From CAXBCP01 sp963974055 (GTDB lineage: Bacteria; Pseudomonadota; Alphaproteobacteria; MPNO01; UBA830), in contig CAXBCP010000005.1 in NCBI GenBank assembly GCA_963974055.1, positions 111,536 to 175,535 on the forward strand: a stretch of 64,000 nt of DNA, in the 5' to 3' direction. The position numbers and the translations under genes are program-made. The notes beneath the pieces were generated by a model that searched no databases, was not told the origin of the DNA, and saw nothing but the letters and a program-made list of their open reading frames with translations. Positions 7,999-16,294 of the stretch are shown here, one piece after another. Every line of letters begins with the position of its first letter. Position 1 is the first letter of the stretch.

Positions 7999-8774
7999 TG
8001 GAAAATTTCCTCGGGGTGCCCGATGTCGGTTTCTGGCTGACGGTCGGCCTTGTCGTCGCCGCCACGATTACGACCTTTCTGGGAACCGTCACCGGCACCG
8101 CCGGCGGGCTGATGCTGCTCGCCATCATGACCTTCTTCTTCCCCCTCGTCGTCCTGATCCCCATGCATACGATCATCCAGCTCGGCGCAGGGTCGAGCCG
8201 CATGTTCATGATGTGGCGATACGTAAAGAAGCCCCTGATCCTGCCCTTTGCCATCGGATCCTGTATCGGCGCATTCGCGGGCGCGCAGATATTTTCGACC
8301 CTGCCCTCGGCGATCCTCCAGGGCATTCTCGGCGTCTTCATTCTGGTCGTTATGTGGACGCCCCGCCTCGGCGCCGGCGGGCCGGAACGGCTGCGGTTCG
8401 GAATCCTCGGAGCCGCGGCGACGTTCCTCGGTATATTCGTCAGCGCAACCGGGACGTTCCTGTCGCCCTTTATCGCCCATGCCAGCCACGACCGGCGTAT
8501 TCACGTGTCGACGATGGCGACCCTGATGGCAATTTCCCACATCACGAAACTCATCGCCTTCGGTTTCGTCGGCATGGCGATCGGCGCCTACATACCGCTT
8601 GTCGTGCTGATGATCGTCGGCACGGTGATCGGAACCTGGCTCGGCCAGCATGCGCTCAACCGCATCCCGGAGAAACTGTTTCGCCAGATATTTCGAATTC
8701 TGCTGACTCTGCTGGCGCTCCGCCTGCTGGTCGGCGCGGCGATCGAGGCCGGCTGGCTCGACGGCATCGTGTAA
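7998..8774 (+). CDS. TauE/SafE-family anion exporter, copy 3
   Basis: A 258-aa membrane protein and the third TauE/SafE paralogue. Equivalent segments are TVTGTAGGLMLLAIM, IPMHTIIQLGAGSSR and FVSATGTFLSPF. The ATG shares one base with the stop of copy 2, so all three are translated from one message. The loop Gly pattern is looser than in copy 1, suggesting a different substrate or a hetero-oligomeric assembly. Confidence 0.83.
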   Translation: MENFLGVPDVGFWLTVGLVVAATITTFLGTVTGTAGGLMLLAIMTFFFPLVVLIPMHTIIQLGAGSSRMFMMWRYVKKPLILPFAIGSCIGAFAGAQIFSTLPSAILQGILGVFILVVMWTPRLGAGGPERLRFGILGAAATFLGIFVSATGTFLSPFIAHASHDRRIHVSTMATLMAISHITKLIAFGFVGMAIGAYIPLVVLMIVGTVIGTWLGQHALNRIPEKLFRQIFRILLTLLALRLLVGAAIEAGWLDGIV

Positions 8775-8817
8775 CAGGGTGTTTCCCGCGGCACTAAAGT
8801 TCCGCTAGACTTTGCCC

Positions 8818-10992
8818 ATGACCCGCCCCGCCAAGCCCGATGGCACTTATGCAAGCACCTGCTGGGAGTGCAGCACCCGCTGCGGTTCCCTTGTCACCGT
8901 CAAAGACGGCCGCGTCACCACGGTTGGCCCGAACAAGGATCATCCCGGCTCGAAGGGCGCTTTCTGCGTCAAGGGTATCCGCGCCCTGCCGGAACTGACA
9001 TACAGCGAAAACCGCATCCGCCGCCCCATGCGCCGCACCGGCGCCCGCGGTAGCGGAGACTGGCAGGAGATTTCCTGGGACGAGGCGCTCGACGAGATCG
9101 CCGACCGCCTGCTCGGGGTGCGGGACGAACACGGCCCTGAATCCCTTGTCGGCGCCGTCTCCAGCGCCTTTTTCAGCCGCGGGGCAATGGTCGCCCTGCT
9201 GATGCGCTCGCTCGGCTCGCCGAATTGGATGATGAACCAGGATTTGTGCGGCGGCTGCCGCGCCCTGTCGGACAGGATCACCGGCCTCGGAGTCATCGGC
9301 GGCGAAAACGTCGACAACACGCGCTGCGCCCTTATCGTCGGACGCAATCCGTCTGCCGCGGACCCGGTTCAGTGGATGGCGCTGAAGCGCGCCAGGGCGA
9401 AGGGCGCAAAAGTCATCGTTATCGATCCCGCGCGCACACCCGCCGTCGATATCGCCGATCTCTGGCTGCGCCCGCGTCCGGGCACCGATGTCGCCCTGGG
9501 GCTGGCGATGATCCATGTCATCGTTTCGGAGAACCTGCACGATGCAGATTTCGTGGACAACTGGACCCACGGATTCGACGAACTGAAAGCCCGCGCCGCA
9601 GAATACCCGCCGACGCGCGCCGCCGCACTGACCGGCGTACCGGCCGACGATATCATCGCCGCAGCCAGGATGTACGCCGACGGTCCGTCCAGCTTCGTGT
9701 CGGGACACGGCATCGACGCGTTTTCGAACGGCGTCCAGACCTTCCGCGCGTTTCACTGTCTCGTCGCCGTCACCGGCAATGTCGATCGCAAAGGCGGCAA
9801 CCTCCGTGTCAAACGGCCCCGCGGGTTCCGGAACTACATCGATATCCTGCACGATCCCGCCTTCGCCCTGCCGGACGCGGTCGCCGACCGGACGCTCGGC
9901 GCAAGCCGGTTCCCCATGTGGGCCGGCCCGAAAGGCTGGCAGACCTCGGCGCACAATCCGACCGTGCTGGATGCAATTCTGACCGGCAGGCCCTATCCGG
10001 TGCGGGCGATGTACGTGTCCGGCGTCAACATCGCGGTGACATACCCGGATACGCAGAAAGTCATGGCGGCGCTGAAGTCGCTCGACTTCCTCGTCGTTGC
10101 CTCGCACATGATGACCCCGACCTCGGAAATTGCGGATATCGTCCTGCCGAAGACCACCGGGCTCGAAGAGGAAGAGGTCTCGCTGGAACCGTCGGCGCAG
10201 ATCGTGTGCTACACGAACCCGGTGAAACCGCCCGAGAACGAGGCCAGGTCGGATTTCGACTTCACGACCGATCTCGCCCGCCGCCTGGAGGCCCGGGGCA
10301 TCGACACCCGCAAATTCTTCCCGTGGGAAACCAAGCAGGAATTCAACGAATACCTGCTCGGCGACGAAGTCGACTGGAAAGTCCTGAAGGAAAAAGGCTG
10401 GGCGCCGTTCGACTTCAAACTCGGCAATTTCGACGAGGCGGGTTTCAAAACGCCGTCCGGCAGGATCGAGCTCCGGTCCGACGCCCTCGACGCCCTCGGG
10501 ATCGACCCCCTGCCCGCCTATGAGCCGCCCCGCATCGACAGCACCGACGATGCGACTCGGCAGGCTTACCCGCTCGTCCTCATCACCGGCGCCCGCGAAA
10601 AGACCTATCATCATTCCCGCTACCGCGATCAGGCCTGGGCCCGGAAGGTGTCGCCCTTCCCGCTGCTTCAGGTTCACCCGGAGACGGCGACCGCAGCCGG
10701 CCTGTCTGACGGCGACTGGGTGTCGGTGGAAACGCCCGGCATCGACGGCCGCTGCAAGCTCAAGGTCACGATCACCGAAGAAACCGGTATCGGCACCGTA
10801 CGGACCGGCATGGGCTGGTGGTTGCCGGAAGCCCCCGGCCCGGAGCGCGGCGCGCTGGACGTCAACGTCAATGCGGCGCTCAGCTATGACGGTCCCTGGG
10901 ACCCCGTCACCGGATCCGCCGATACCCGCGGCCTGCCCTGCCGCCTGACACCTGTTCCCGAAGGCGAGATACCGATGAAGGAAATCGCTTGA
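8818..10992 (+). CDS. Molybdopterin (bis-MGD) oxidoreductase with one 4Fe-4S cluster
   Basis: A 724-aa cytoplasmic member of the DMSO-reductase superfamily. An N-terminal 4Fe-4S site is formed by C15, C18, C22 and C50 (C-x2-C-x3-C...C). A DLCGGC segment follows, with Cys144 at the position where formate dehydrogenase (U140) and acetylene hydratase (C141) carry the Mo ligand. The C-terminal molydop-binding beta domain has YHHSRYRDQAW near 599-609 and VHPETA...GLSDGDWV near 620-640. There is no Tat signal and no adjacent electron-transfer subunit. The ATG at 8818 was chosen over a TTG two codons upstream. It starts 43 bp after the third exporter, so co-transcription is likely. The substrate is unknown. 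Confidence 0.87.
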   Translation: MTRPAKPDGTYASTCWECSTRCGSLVTVKDGRVTTVGPNKDHPGSKGAFCVKGIRALPELTYSENRIRRPMRRTGARGSGDWQEISWDEALDEIADRLLGVRDEHGPESLVGAVSSAFFSRGAMVALLMRSLGSPNWMMNQDLCGGCRALSDRITGLGVIGGENVDNTRCALIVGRNPSAADPVQWMALKRARAKGAKVIVIDPARTPAVDIADLWLRPRPGTDVALGLAMIHVIVSENLHDADFVDNWTHGFDELKARAAEYPPTRAAALTGVPADDIIAAARMYADGPSSFVSGHGIDAFSNGVQTFRAFHCLVAVTGNVDRKGGNLRVKRPRGFRNYIDILHDPAFALPDAVADRTLGASRFPMWAGPKGWQTSAHNPTVLDAILTGRPYPVRAMYVSGVNIAVTYPDTQKVMAALKSLDFLVVASHMMTPTSEIADIVLPKTTGLEEEEVSLEPSAQIVCYTNPVKPPENEARSDFDFTTDLARRLEARGIDTRKFFPWETKQEFNEYLLGDEVDWKVLKEKGWAPFDFKLGNFDEAGFKTPSGRIELRSDALDALGIDPLPAYEPPRIDSTDDATRQAYPLVLITGAREKTYHHSRYRDQAWARKVSPFPLLQVHPETATAAGLSDGDWVSVETPGIDGRCKLKVTITEETGIGTVRTGMGWWLPEAPGPERGALDVNVNAALSYDGPWDPVTGSADTRGLPCRLTPVPEGEIPMKEIA

Positions 10993-11456
10993 GAATTCGC
11001 GAACGCCTTGAACAGATGGGGCTCTCCCTGCCCGCGGCCTTTGTATATCCGAGCGCCAACCGGACGGGCTGCGTCGTCACCGGAAATCTCGTCTACACGT
11101 CCGGTCATCCTCCGCCGGAAGATTTCGGGAATATCGTCCATGGCAAGGTCGGCGCGGAGGTCAATGAGGAAGACGCCTACGCCGCGGCGCGGGCGACGGC
11201 TCTCAGCATTCTGTCCTCGGTCGAGAACGAGCTCGGCTCTCTCGACCGGATTACGCAGGTCGTCAAAGTATACGGCATGGTCAACTCCGCCCCCGGTTTC
11301 GCCCGCCAGTTTGCGGTCATCGACGGCGCATCCGACCTGTTCCATGAAGTATTCGGCCCCGAAGCCGGCCGGCACGCCCGTTCGGCGGTGGGCATGTTCG
11401 AACTGCCGCGCGGGTTCTGCATGGAGATCGAGGCGATCTTCGAACTCGGTGGATAA
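10989..11456 (+). CDS. RidA/YjgF-family protein
   Basis: A 155-aa protein of the longer RidA subgroup. RidA proteins hydrolyse reactive enamine/imine intermediates, but the subgroup members attached to catabolic loci have varied roles. Family elements are LVYTSGHPP (about 37-45), the central AARATALSILSSVENELGSLDR helix read as AALSIL-like segments, and VGMFELPRGFCMEIEAIFEL at the end. The likely start is TTG at 10989, overlapping the stop of the Mo-enzyme (TTGA), with GAAGGA six bases upstream. The next ATG (11016) would remove the conserved RLEQMGLSLP start of the family. Confidence 0.83.
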   Translation: MRIRERLEQMGLSLPAAFVYPSANRTGCVVTGNLVYTSGHPPPEDFGNIVHGKVGAEVNEEDAYAAARATALSILSSVENELGSLDRITQVVKVYGMVNSAPGFARQFAVIDGASDLFHEVFGPEAGRHARSAVGMFELPRGFCMEIEAIFELGG

Positions 11457-11721
11457 ACGGATACCGGGCCTCAGCCGTCCGGGGTGCCGCCGTCAGGTGA
11501 TCCGCATGGGCATGGGTTTCGAGAATCCAGTCGACCGACAATGACCGCTCCTCCACATGGCGGAGAATCCTGTCAGCTGACTCCGTCCGGGTGCGGCCCG
11601 ATTTCGGATCGAAATCCAAAACGGAATCGATAATCGCGCAATGCGTCCCGCCGGGCTCCGCCACGACGTAGCTTGTCGTGAAAGTCGCTTCGTCAAAGAA
11701 TGCGGTGATATCGGGCTGCAT
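11457..11721 (-). pseudogene. 5' remnant of an ETHE1-like persulfide dioxygenase (MBL fold)
   Basis: Reading from an ATG at 11721 with a GAGGAAC ribosome site just upstream, about 80 residues match the start of the bacterial ETHE1/Blh-like MBL hydrolases. The matches are PDITAFFDEATFT, CAIIDSVLDFDPKSGRT and ETHAHADHLTAAP, the last being the metal-binding HxHxDH motif. After the AAP residues, at about 11480, the similarity stops abruptly and the frame runs into the convergent RidA gene. The family is normally near 280 residues, so over two thirds of the gene is missing. It is a deletion remnant, probably not functional. Confidence 0.75.
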
Positions 11722-11991
11722 AATCCTGTTCCTCGTTACGAACGATAAGATTACGCCCTGGCCGCCCGGCAAAAATTGATTAAGAGCAATACCGGGCATT
11801 TGACCGACCGTTATCCTCATGCCCAATGCCGTTCACATTCCCTACCCGAGGTTCCGATGGCCGGTTTTCCGATCGGCAGAGCCTTTTTTGAGGGCTTGCT
11901 TGACTCCCTCAAAGCGCTGCCCCAAAACTCGTTGTAATACCTCATAATCTAGGACATTCCGGCCCTGTTTCGGGCCGCGCGGGAGAGACAG
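11722..11991. other. Intergenic region upstream of the meta-cleavage operon
   Basis: About 270 bases between the divergent ETHE1-like remnant and the semialdehyde dehydrogenase gene. Apart from the inverted repeat at 11887-11913, and a TTGACT inside that repeat that lacks a convincing -10 partner, I see no gene or RNA. Weak AT-rich candidates (TAATAC, CATAAT at 11935-11948) could be the -10. Confidence 0.5.
11887..11913. promoter_or_regulatory. Inverted repeat, candidate operator of the meta-cleavage operon
   Basis: TTTGAGGG at 11887-11894 and its exact complement CCCTCAAA at 11906-11913 are separated by 11 bases. The repeat lies about 80 bases before the dehydrogenase ATG and overlaps a TTGACT (-35-like) sequence. 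It lacks a following T-run on either strand, so an operator is more likely than a terminator. Confidence 0.4.
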
Positions 11992-13470
11992 ATGGCGACA
12001 GACACAGCGGGTAACATCAGGGAACTGAAGAACTTCATCGGCGGCGAATTCGTCGCCAGTGGAAACACGTTCGAGAACTTCACACCCGTGGACGGCACTT
12101 TGCTGTCGCATGTGCACGAGGCGACCAGGGAAATGGTCGATCAGGCCGTGATCGCCGCCCGCAAGGCCTATACGGAAACCTGGGGCAAAATGTCGGTCGA
12201 AAAGCGGAGCAACATTCTCTACGCGGTCGCCGACGGTATCGATGCCCGTTCGGACGAGTTTATCGAGGCCGAAACAATGGACACCGGCAAGCCCCGGTCG
12301 CTGGCCAGCCATGTCGATATTCCCCGCGGCGCTGCGAATTTCCGCGTCTTTGCCGATCTTATCAAGTCGGTCGGTACCGAAGCCTATCAGCAGGACACCC
12401 CGGACGGCGCCGGCGCGATCAACTATTCGGTCCGTCAGCCGCACGGCGTTGTCGGCGTGATCAGCCCCTGGAATCTGCCGCTGCTGCTGTCGACCTGGAA
12501 AATCGCACCCGCCATGGCGTCCGGCAATTGCGTCATCCTGAAGCCGTCGGAAGAAACCCCCACGACCGCGACGCTTCTCGCCGAGGTAATGAAAGAATCC
12601 GGCATGCCGGACGGCGCCTTCAACGTCGTCCACGGGTTCGGCGAAAACTCCGCCGGCGAATTCATGACCACCCATCGCGGCATCAGCGCGATCACGTTTA
12701 CCGGCGAGACGACGACCGGCGGCGCGATCATGCGTGCCGCGTCGGACAACGTTAAGGCGCTGTCCTTCGAACTGGGCGGCAAGAACCCGTCTATCGTATT
12801 CGCCGATGCGGATTTCGATGCCGCCATCGAGGGTACGGTCCGGTCCGTTTTCGCGAATTGCGGGCAGGTCTGCCTGTGTTCCGAGCGGGTCTATGTGGAA
12901 CGCCCGATCTTCGACAGGTTCGTCTCGACCCTGAAGGAAAAGGCGGAAGAGATGCAGCTTGGCCGCCCCGAAGACGCGGCCACCCAGATGGGCCCCCTGA
13001 TCAGCCACGAGCATCGCGACAAGGTCAAAGGCTATTACGATCTCGCCAAGGAACTCGGCGCGACCGTCATCACCGGCGGCGGCATCCCGCAATTCGGCGA
13101 CGAGCGCGACAACGGCGCCTATGTCGAACCGACGATCTTTACCGGCCTGTCGGAGGATTCGCGCATCCAGAAAGAGGAAATCTTCGGCCCGGTCTGTCAC
13201 ATCACCCCGTTCGACACCGAGGACGAAGCGGTTTCCATGGCGAACGACACCGAATACGGGCTCGCCTCGACGGTGTGGACGACCAACCTGGCCCGCGCCC
13301 ACCGCGTGGCGCAGAGCATGGAAGCCGGTATCAACTGGGTGAATTGCTGGTTCCTGCGCGATCTCCGCACACCGTTCGGCGGCATGGGGCTTTCCGGGTT
13401 TGGCCGCGAAGGCGGACAGCACGCTCTCAACTTCTATTCCGAGCAGAAGAACATCTGCATCAAGCTTTAA
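11992..13470 (+). CDS. dmpC: 2-Hydroxymuconic semialdehyde dehydrogenase
   Basis: A 492-aa NAD-dependent aldehyde dehydrogenase. It oxidises 2-hydroxymuconic semialdehyde to 2-hydroxymuconate in the oxalocrotonate branch of meta-cleavage. Catalytic residues are E260 in FELGGKNP and C294 in GQVCLCSERVYVE. The segment after the Cys and the WVNCWFLRDLRTPFGG motif near 443-458 are typical of the DmpC/XylG/PraB group rather than of generic ALDHs. The four following genes are consecutive steps of the same pathway, which supports the assignment. The start is an ATG ten bases after a GGGAGAG ribosome site. Confidence 0.93.
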   Translation: MATDTAGNIRELKNFIGGEFVASGNTFENFTPVDGTLLSHVHEATREMVDQAVIAARKAYTETWGKMSVEKRSNILYAVADGIDARSDEFIEAETMDTGKPRSLASHVDIPRGAANFRVFADLIKSVGTEAYQQDTPDGAGAINYSVRQPHGVVGVISPWNLPLLLSTWKIAPAMASGNCVILKPSEETPTTATLLAEVMKESGMPDGAFNVVHGFGENSAGEFMTTHRGISAITFTGETTTGGAIMRAASDNVKALSFELGGKNPSIVFADADFDAAIEGTVRSVFANCGQVCLCSERVYVERPIFDRFVSTLKEKAEEMQLGRPEDAATQMGPLISHEHRDKVKGYYDLAKELGATVITGGGIPQFGDERDNGAYVEPTIFTGLSEDSRIQKEEIFGPVCHITPFDTEDEAVSMANDTEYGLASTVWTTNLARAHRVAQSMEAGINWVNCWFLRDLRTPFGGMGLSGFGREGGQHALNFYSEQKNICIKL

Positions 13471-13479
13471 GAGGCGCAC

Positions 13480-14277
13480 ATGGCACCGACCAAAAAAGAA
13501 CAGGCGATCACTGACGCGGCAAAAAGAATCCGAACCGCGTGGAAGAACGGCAAAACCACCAAACCGATCCGCGATGCATTGCCCAAGGGCGATATCGAGG
13601 CGGCCTACGCGATCCAGCAGACCAATACCGATATCTGGATCAAGGAAGGCCGGCGGGTTATCGGCCGCAAGATCGGCCTGACCGCCAAGGCGGTCCAGAC
13701 GCAGCTTGGCGTCGACCAGCCCGATTACGGCATCATCTACGCCGACATGGCCATGGTCGACGGCGACGAGATCGATTTCAAGTCCGTCTCCCAGCCCAAG
13801 GCCGAAGCCGAGGTCGCTCTTGTCCTCGGGGACGATCTGGATTTCGACCAGATCACCCTGCTCGACCTGATCGGCGCTACCGCCTATGCCCTGCCCGCCA
13901 TCGAAGTGGTCGGCAGCCGTATCGCCAACTGGGATATCAACATTCTCGACACCATCGCCGATAACGCTTCTTCCGGGATGATCGTTCTCGGTACCCGGCC
14001 GGTGCTGCTCGACGATGTCGATCTGCGGATGTGCGGCATGGTGATGGAAAACAAGGGCGAACAGGTATCCGTCGGCGCCGGCGTGGCCTGTCTCGGCAAT
14101 CCGCTGAACGCCGCCGTCTGGCTGGCGCGCAAGATGGTCGATGTCGGCATGCCGCTTTGTGCCGGCGACGTCATCATGACCGGCGCACTCGGTCCGATGG
14201 CCCCGATCGGGCCCGGCGAAGTAATCGAAGCGCGCATTTCAGGGCTCGGCAGCGTCCGCGCCGCATTTTCAGACTAA
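13480..14277 (+). CDS. dmpE: 2-Oxopent-4-enoate hydratase
   Basis: A 265-aa member of the hydratase/decarboxylase branch of the FAH superfamily. It adds water to 2-hydroxypenta-2,4-dienoate to give 4-hydroxy-2-oxovalerate. Characteristic elements are GRKIGLTAKAVQTQLGVDQPDYG (about 63-85, seen as KIGLT...QPDYG), the metal-ligand AEAEVALVLG near 109-118 and the C-terminal GDVIMTGALGPMAPIGPGE. It lies 9 bp after the dehydrogenase. The paralogue at the end of the operon is the decarboxylase; in known pathways these two proteins form a complex. Confidence 0.92.
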   Translation: MAPTKKEQAITDAAKRIRTAWKNGKTTKPIRDALPKGDIEAAYAIQQTNTDIWIKEGRRVIGRKIGLTAKAVQTQLGVDQPDYGIIYADMAMVDGDEIDFKSVSQPKAEAEVALVLGDDLDFDQITLLDLIGATAYALPAIEVVGSRIANWDINILDTIADNASSGMIVLGTRPVLLDDVDLRMCGMVMENKGEQVSVGAGVACLGNPLNAAVWLARKMVDVGMPLCAGDVIMTGALGPMAPIGPGEVIEARISGLGSVRAAFSD

Positions 14278-14295
14278 TTTCAAGTGAGGTTTTAA

Positions 14296-15231
14296 ATGGC
14301 CAGCAAAGCAAAAGTAGCCATCGTCGGCTCCGGCAATATCGGCACCGACCTGATGATCAAGATCATGCGCACCTCGGAAACGCTGGAGATGGGCGTCATG
14401 GTCGGTATCGATCCTGACTCCGACGGTCTGGCGCGCGCAAAGAAATTCGGCTTTGCGACGACGCATGAGGGCCTCGAAGGGCTCACAAAAATGCCGGAAT
14501 GGAAAGACATCGTCGTTGTCTTCGACGCGACATCCGCCGGCGCGCACAAGCATAACGCCGCGCTGTGCGAAAAAGACAACAAGATCATCATCGATCTGAC
14601 ACCGGCGGCCATCGGCCCCTATGTCGTGCCGGTCGTCAACATGGACCAGCACCTGGACGCCAACAACATCAACATGGTGACCTGCGGCGGCCAGGCGACC
14701 ATCCCGATGGTCCACGCGGTCGACCGTATCGCCCATGTGCAATATGCCGAAATCGTCGCGTCGATTTCGTCCAAATCTGCCGGCCCCGGCACCCGCGCGA
14801 ATATCGACGAATTCACCGAAACCACGTCCAAGGGGCTCGAAGTCGTCGGCGGCGCGGAACAGGGCAAGGCAATCATCGTCCTGAACCCGGCGGAACCGCC
14901 GCTGGTGATGCGCGATACCGTCTATACACTGTCGGACGATTGCGACCAGGCCAAGATCGTCGAATCCGTCAACGCGATGGTCGAAGAGGTCCAGAGCTAC
15001 GTGCCCGGCTACCGGCTGAAGCAGGAAGTCCAGTTCGAGCGGTTCGGCTCGAACAACCCGCTGCACATCCCGGGACGGGGCGATTTCCAGGGGATCAAGT
15101 CCTCTATTTTCCTCGAAGTGGAAGGTGCCGGCCACTATCTGCCGAAATACGCGGGCAACCTGGACATCATGACGTCGGCCGCCATGCGGACCGCGGAACG
15201 CGTCATCGAACGCCGCATGGCGACGGCCTGA
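14296..15231 (+). CDS. dmpF: Acetaldehyde dehydrogenase (acylating)
   Basis: A 311-aa enzyme that converts acetaldehyde, NAD+ and CoA to acetyl-CoA. The N-terminal NAD-binding motif is VGSGNIGTDL (about 10-19), and the catalytic C130 lies in VTCGGQATIP. The C-terminal region contains PGRGDFQGIKSS-like and NLDIMTSAA elements of the family. It channels acetaldehyde from the adjacent aldolase; the two proteins form a bifunctional complex in known systems. A GTGAGG ribosome site precedes the ATG. Confidence 0.95.
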   Translation: MASKAKVAIVGSGNIGTDLMIKIMRTSETLEMGVMVGIDPDSDGLARAKKFGFATTHEGLEGLTKMPEWKDIVVVFDATSAGAHKHNAALCEKDNKIIIDLTPAAIGPYVVPVVNMDQHLDANNINMVTCGGQATIPMVHAVDRIAHVQYAEIVASISSKSAGPGTRANIDEFTETTSKGLEVVGGAEQGKAIIVLNPAEPPLVMRDTVYTLSDDCDQAKIVESVNAMVEEVQSYVPGYRLKQEVQFERFGSNNPLHIPGRGDFQGIKSSIFLEVEGAGHYLPKYAGNLDIMTSAAMRTAERVIERRMATA

Positions 15232-15242
15232 AGGACCGGATT

Positions 15243-16292
15243 ATGACAATCGACAAAGAAAAGAAGATCTACGTCCAGGACGTCACCCTGCGGGACGGGA
15301 TGCACGCCATCCGCCACCAGTACGGCCTCGATCACATCAAGGCAATCTGCAAGGCCCTCGACGAAGCCAAGGTCGACGCGATCGAAGTGTCCCACGGCGA
15401 CGGGCTTGCCGGGATGTCCTTCAATTACGGCTTCGCCAAGGAAACCGATCTCGATTACATCGAAGCGGCCGCCAGCGTCCTGGAGCACGCCAAGCTCGCC
15501 ACCCTTCTGCTTCCGGGTATCGGTACGGTGGAAGACCTGCGCGAGGCCTATGAAGCGGGAGCACGGTCGGTTCGCGTTGCAACCCATTGCACCGAAGCCG
15601 ACGTCTCCAAGCAGCATATCGAGTATGCGCGCAATCTCGGCATGGACGTTGCCGGCTTCCTGATGATGGCGCATATGAACCCGCCGCAGCAGCTGGCCGA
15701 GCAGGCCAAGCTTATGGAGGACTATGGCGCCCATTGCGTCTATGTCACGGATTCCGGCGGCGCGCTGCTGATGGACGGTGTTGCGGACCGCTTCAAGGCG
15801 TTTAACGATGTCCTGAAACCGGAAACCCAGACCGGCATGCACGCCCATCACAATCTGTCGTTCGGCATCGCGAATTCGGTGGTCGCGCTGGAGCACGGTG
15901 CAACCCGGATCGACGCATCGCTCGCCGGCATGGGCGCCGGCGCCGGCAATGCGCCGCTGGAAATCTTCATCGCGGTCGCAGACCGCATGGGGCTGAATCA
16001 CGGCTGCGACCTTTTCAAGCTGATGGATGCGGCGGAAGAGTTGGTGCGGCCGCTGCAGGACCGCCCGGTGCGCGTCGATCGCGAAACGCTGTCCCTGGGC
16101 TATGCGGGGGTTTATTCGAGCTTCCTGCGTCACGCCGAGACGGCATCGGAAAACTACGGCGTCGACACGCGGGATATCCTTATCGAACTCGGCAACCGGC
16201 GTATGGTCGGCGGTCAGGAAGACATGATCGTCGATGTCGCACTGGACATGATCAAGGCACGCGACGGCGATACCGCCGGCAAGGGAGAATAA
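15243..16292 (+). CDS. dmpG: 4-Hydroxy-2-oxovalerate aldolase
   Basis: A 349-aa metal-dependent aldolase of the HMGL-like/DRE-TIM family. It splits 4-hydroxy-2-oxovalerate into pyruvate and acetaldehyde. The N-terminal VQDVTLRDGMHAIRHQY (near 11-27) holds the R-D metal/substrate residues, GMHAHHNLSFGIANS near 199-213 carries the metal His pair, and DASLAGMGAGAGN follows near 221-233. The ATG at 15243 with AAGGA upstream was chosen; the reading frame stays open further 5' only as antisense-like noise inside dmpF. It is the partner of the upstream acetaldehyde dehydrogenase. Confidence 0.95.
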   Translation: MTIDKEKKIYVQDVTLRDGMHAIRHQYGLDHIKAICKALDEAKVDAIEVSHGDGLAGMSFNYGFAKETDLDYIEAAASVLEHAKLATLLLPGIGTVEDLREAYEAGARSVRVATHCTEADVSKQHIEYARNLGMDVAGFLMMAHMNPPQQLAEQAKLMEDYGAHCVYVTDSGGALLMDGVADRFKAFNDVLKPETQTGMHAHHNLSFGIANSVVALEHGATRIDASLAGMGAGAGNAPLEIFIAVADRMGLNHGCDLFKLMDAAEELVRPLQDRPVRVDRETLSLGYAGVYSSFLRHAETASENYGVDTRDILIELGNRRMVGGQEDMIVDVALDMIKARDGDTAGKGE

Positions 16293-16294
16293 AG

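Noticed and set aside
8794..10677. Minus-strand open frame of 627 codons opposite the molybdopterin enzyme
   Set aside because: Antisense shadow; the plus-strand product has clear cofactor motifs across the whole stretch.
11842..13479. Minus-strand open frame of 545 codons opposite the semialdehyde dehydrogenase
   Set aside because: Shadow of a gene with intact catalytic residues on the plus strand.
14565..15242. 5' extension of the aldolase frame into dmpF
   Set aside because: The extension lies inside dmpF in another frame and is Arg-rich. The ATG at 15243 has AAGGA and begins the family's conserved sequence.
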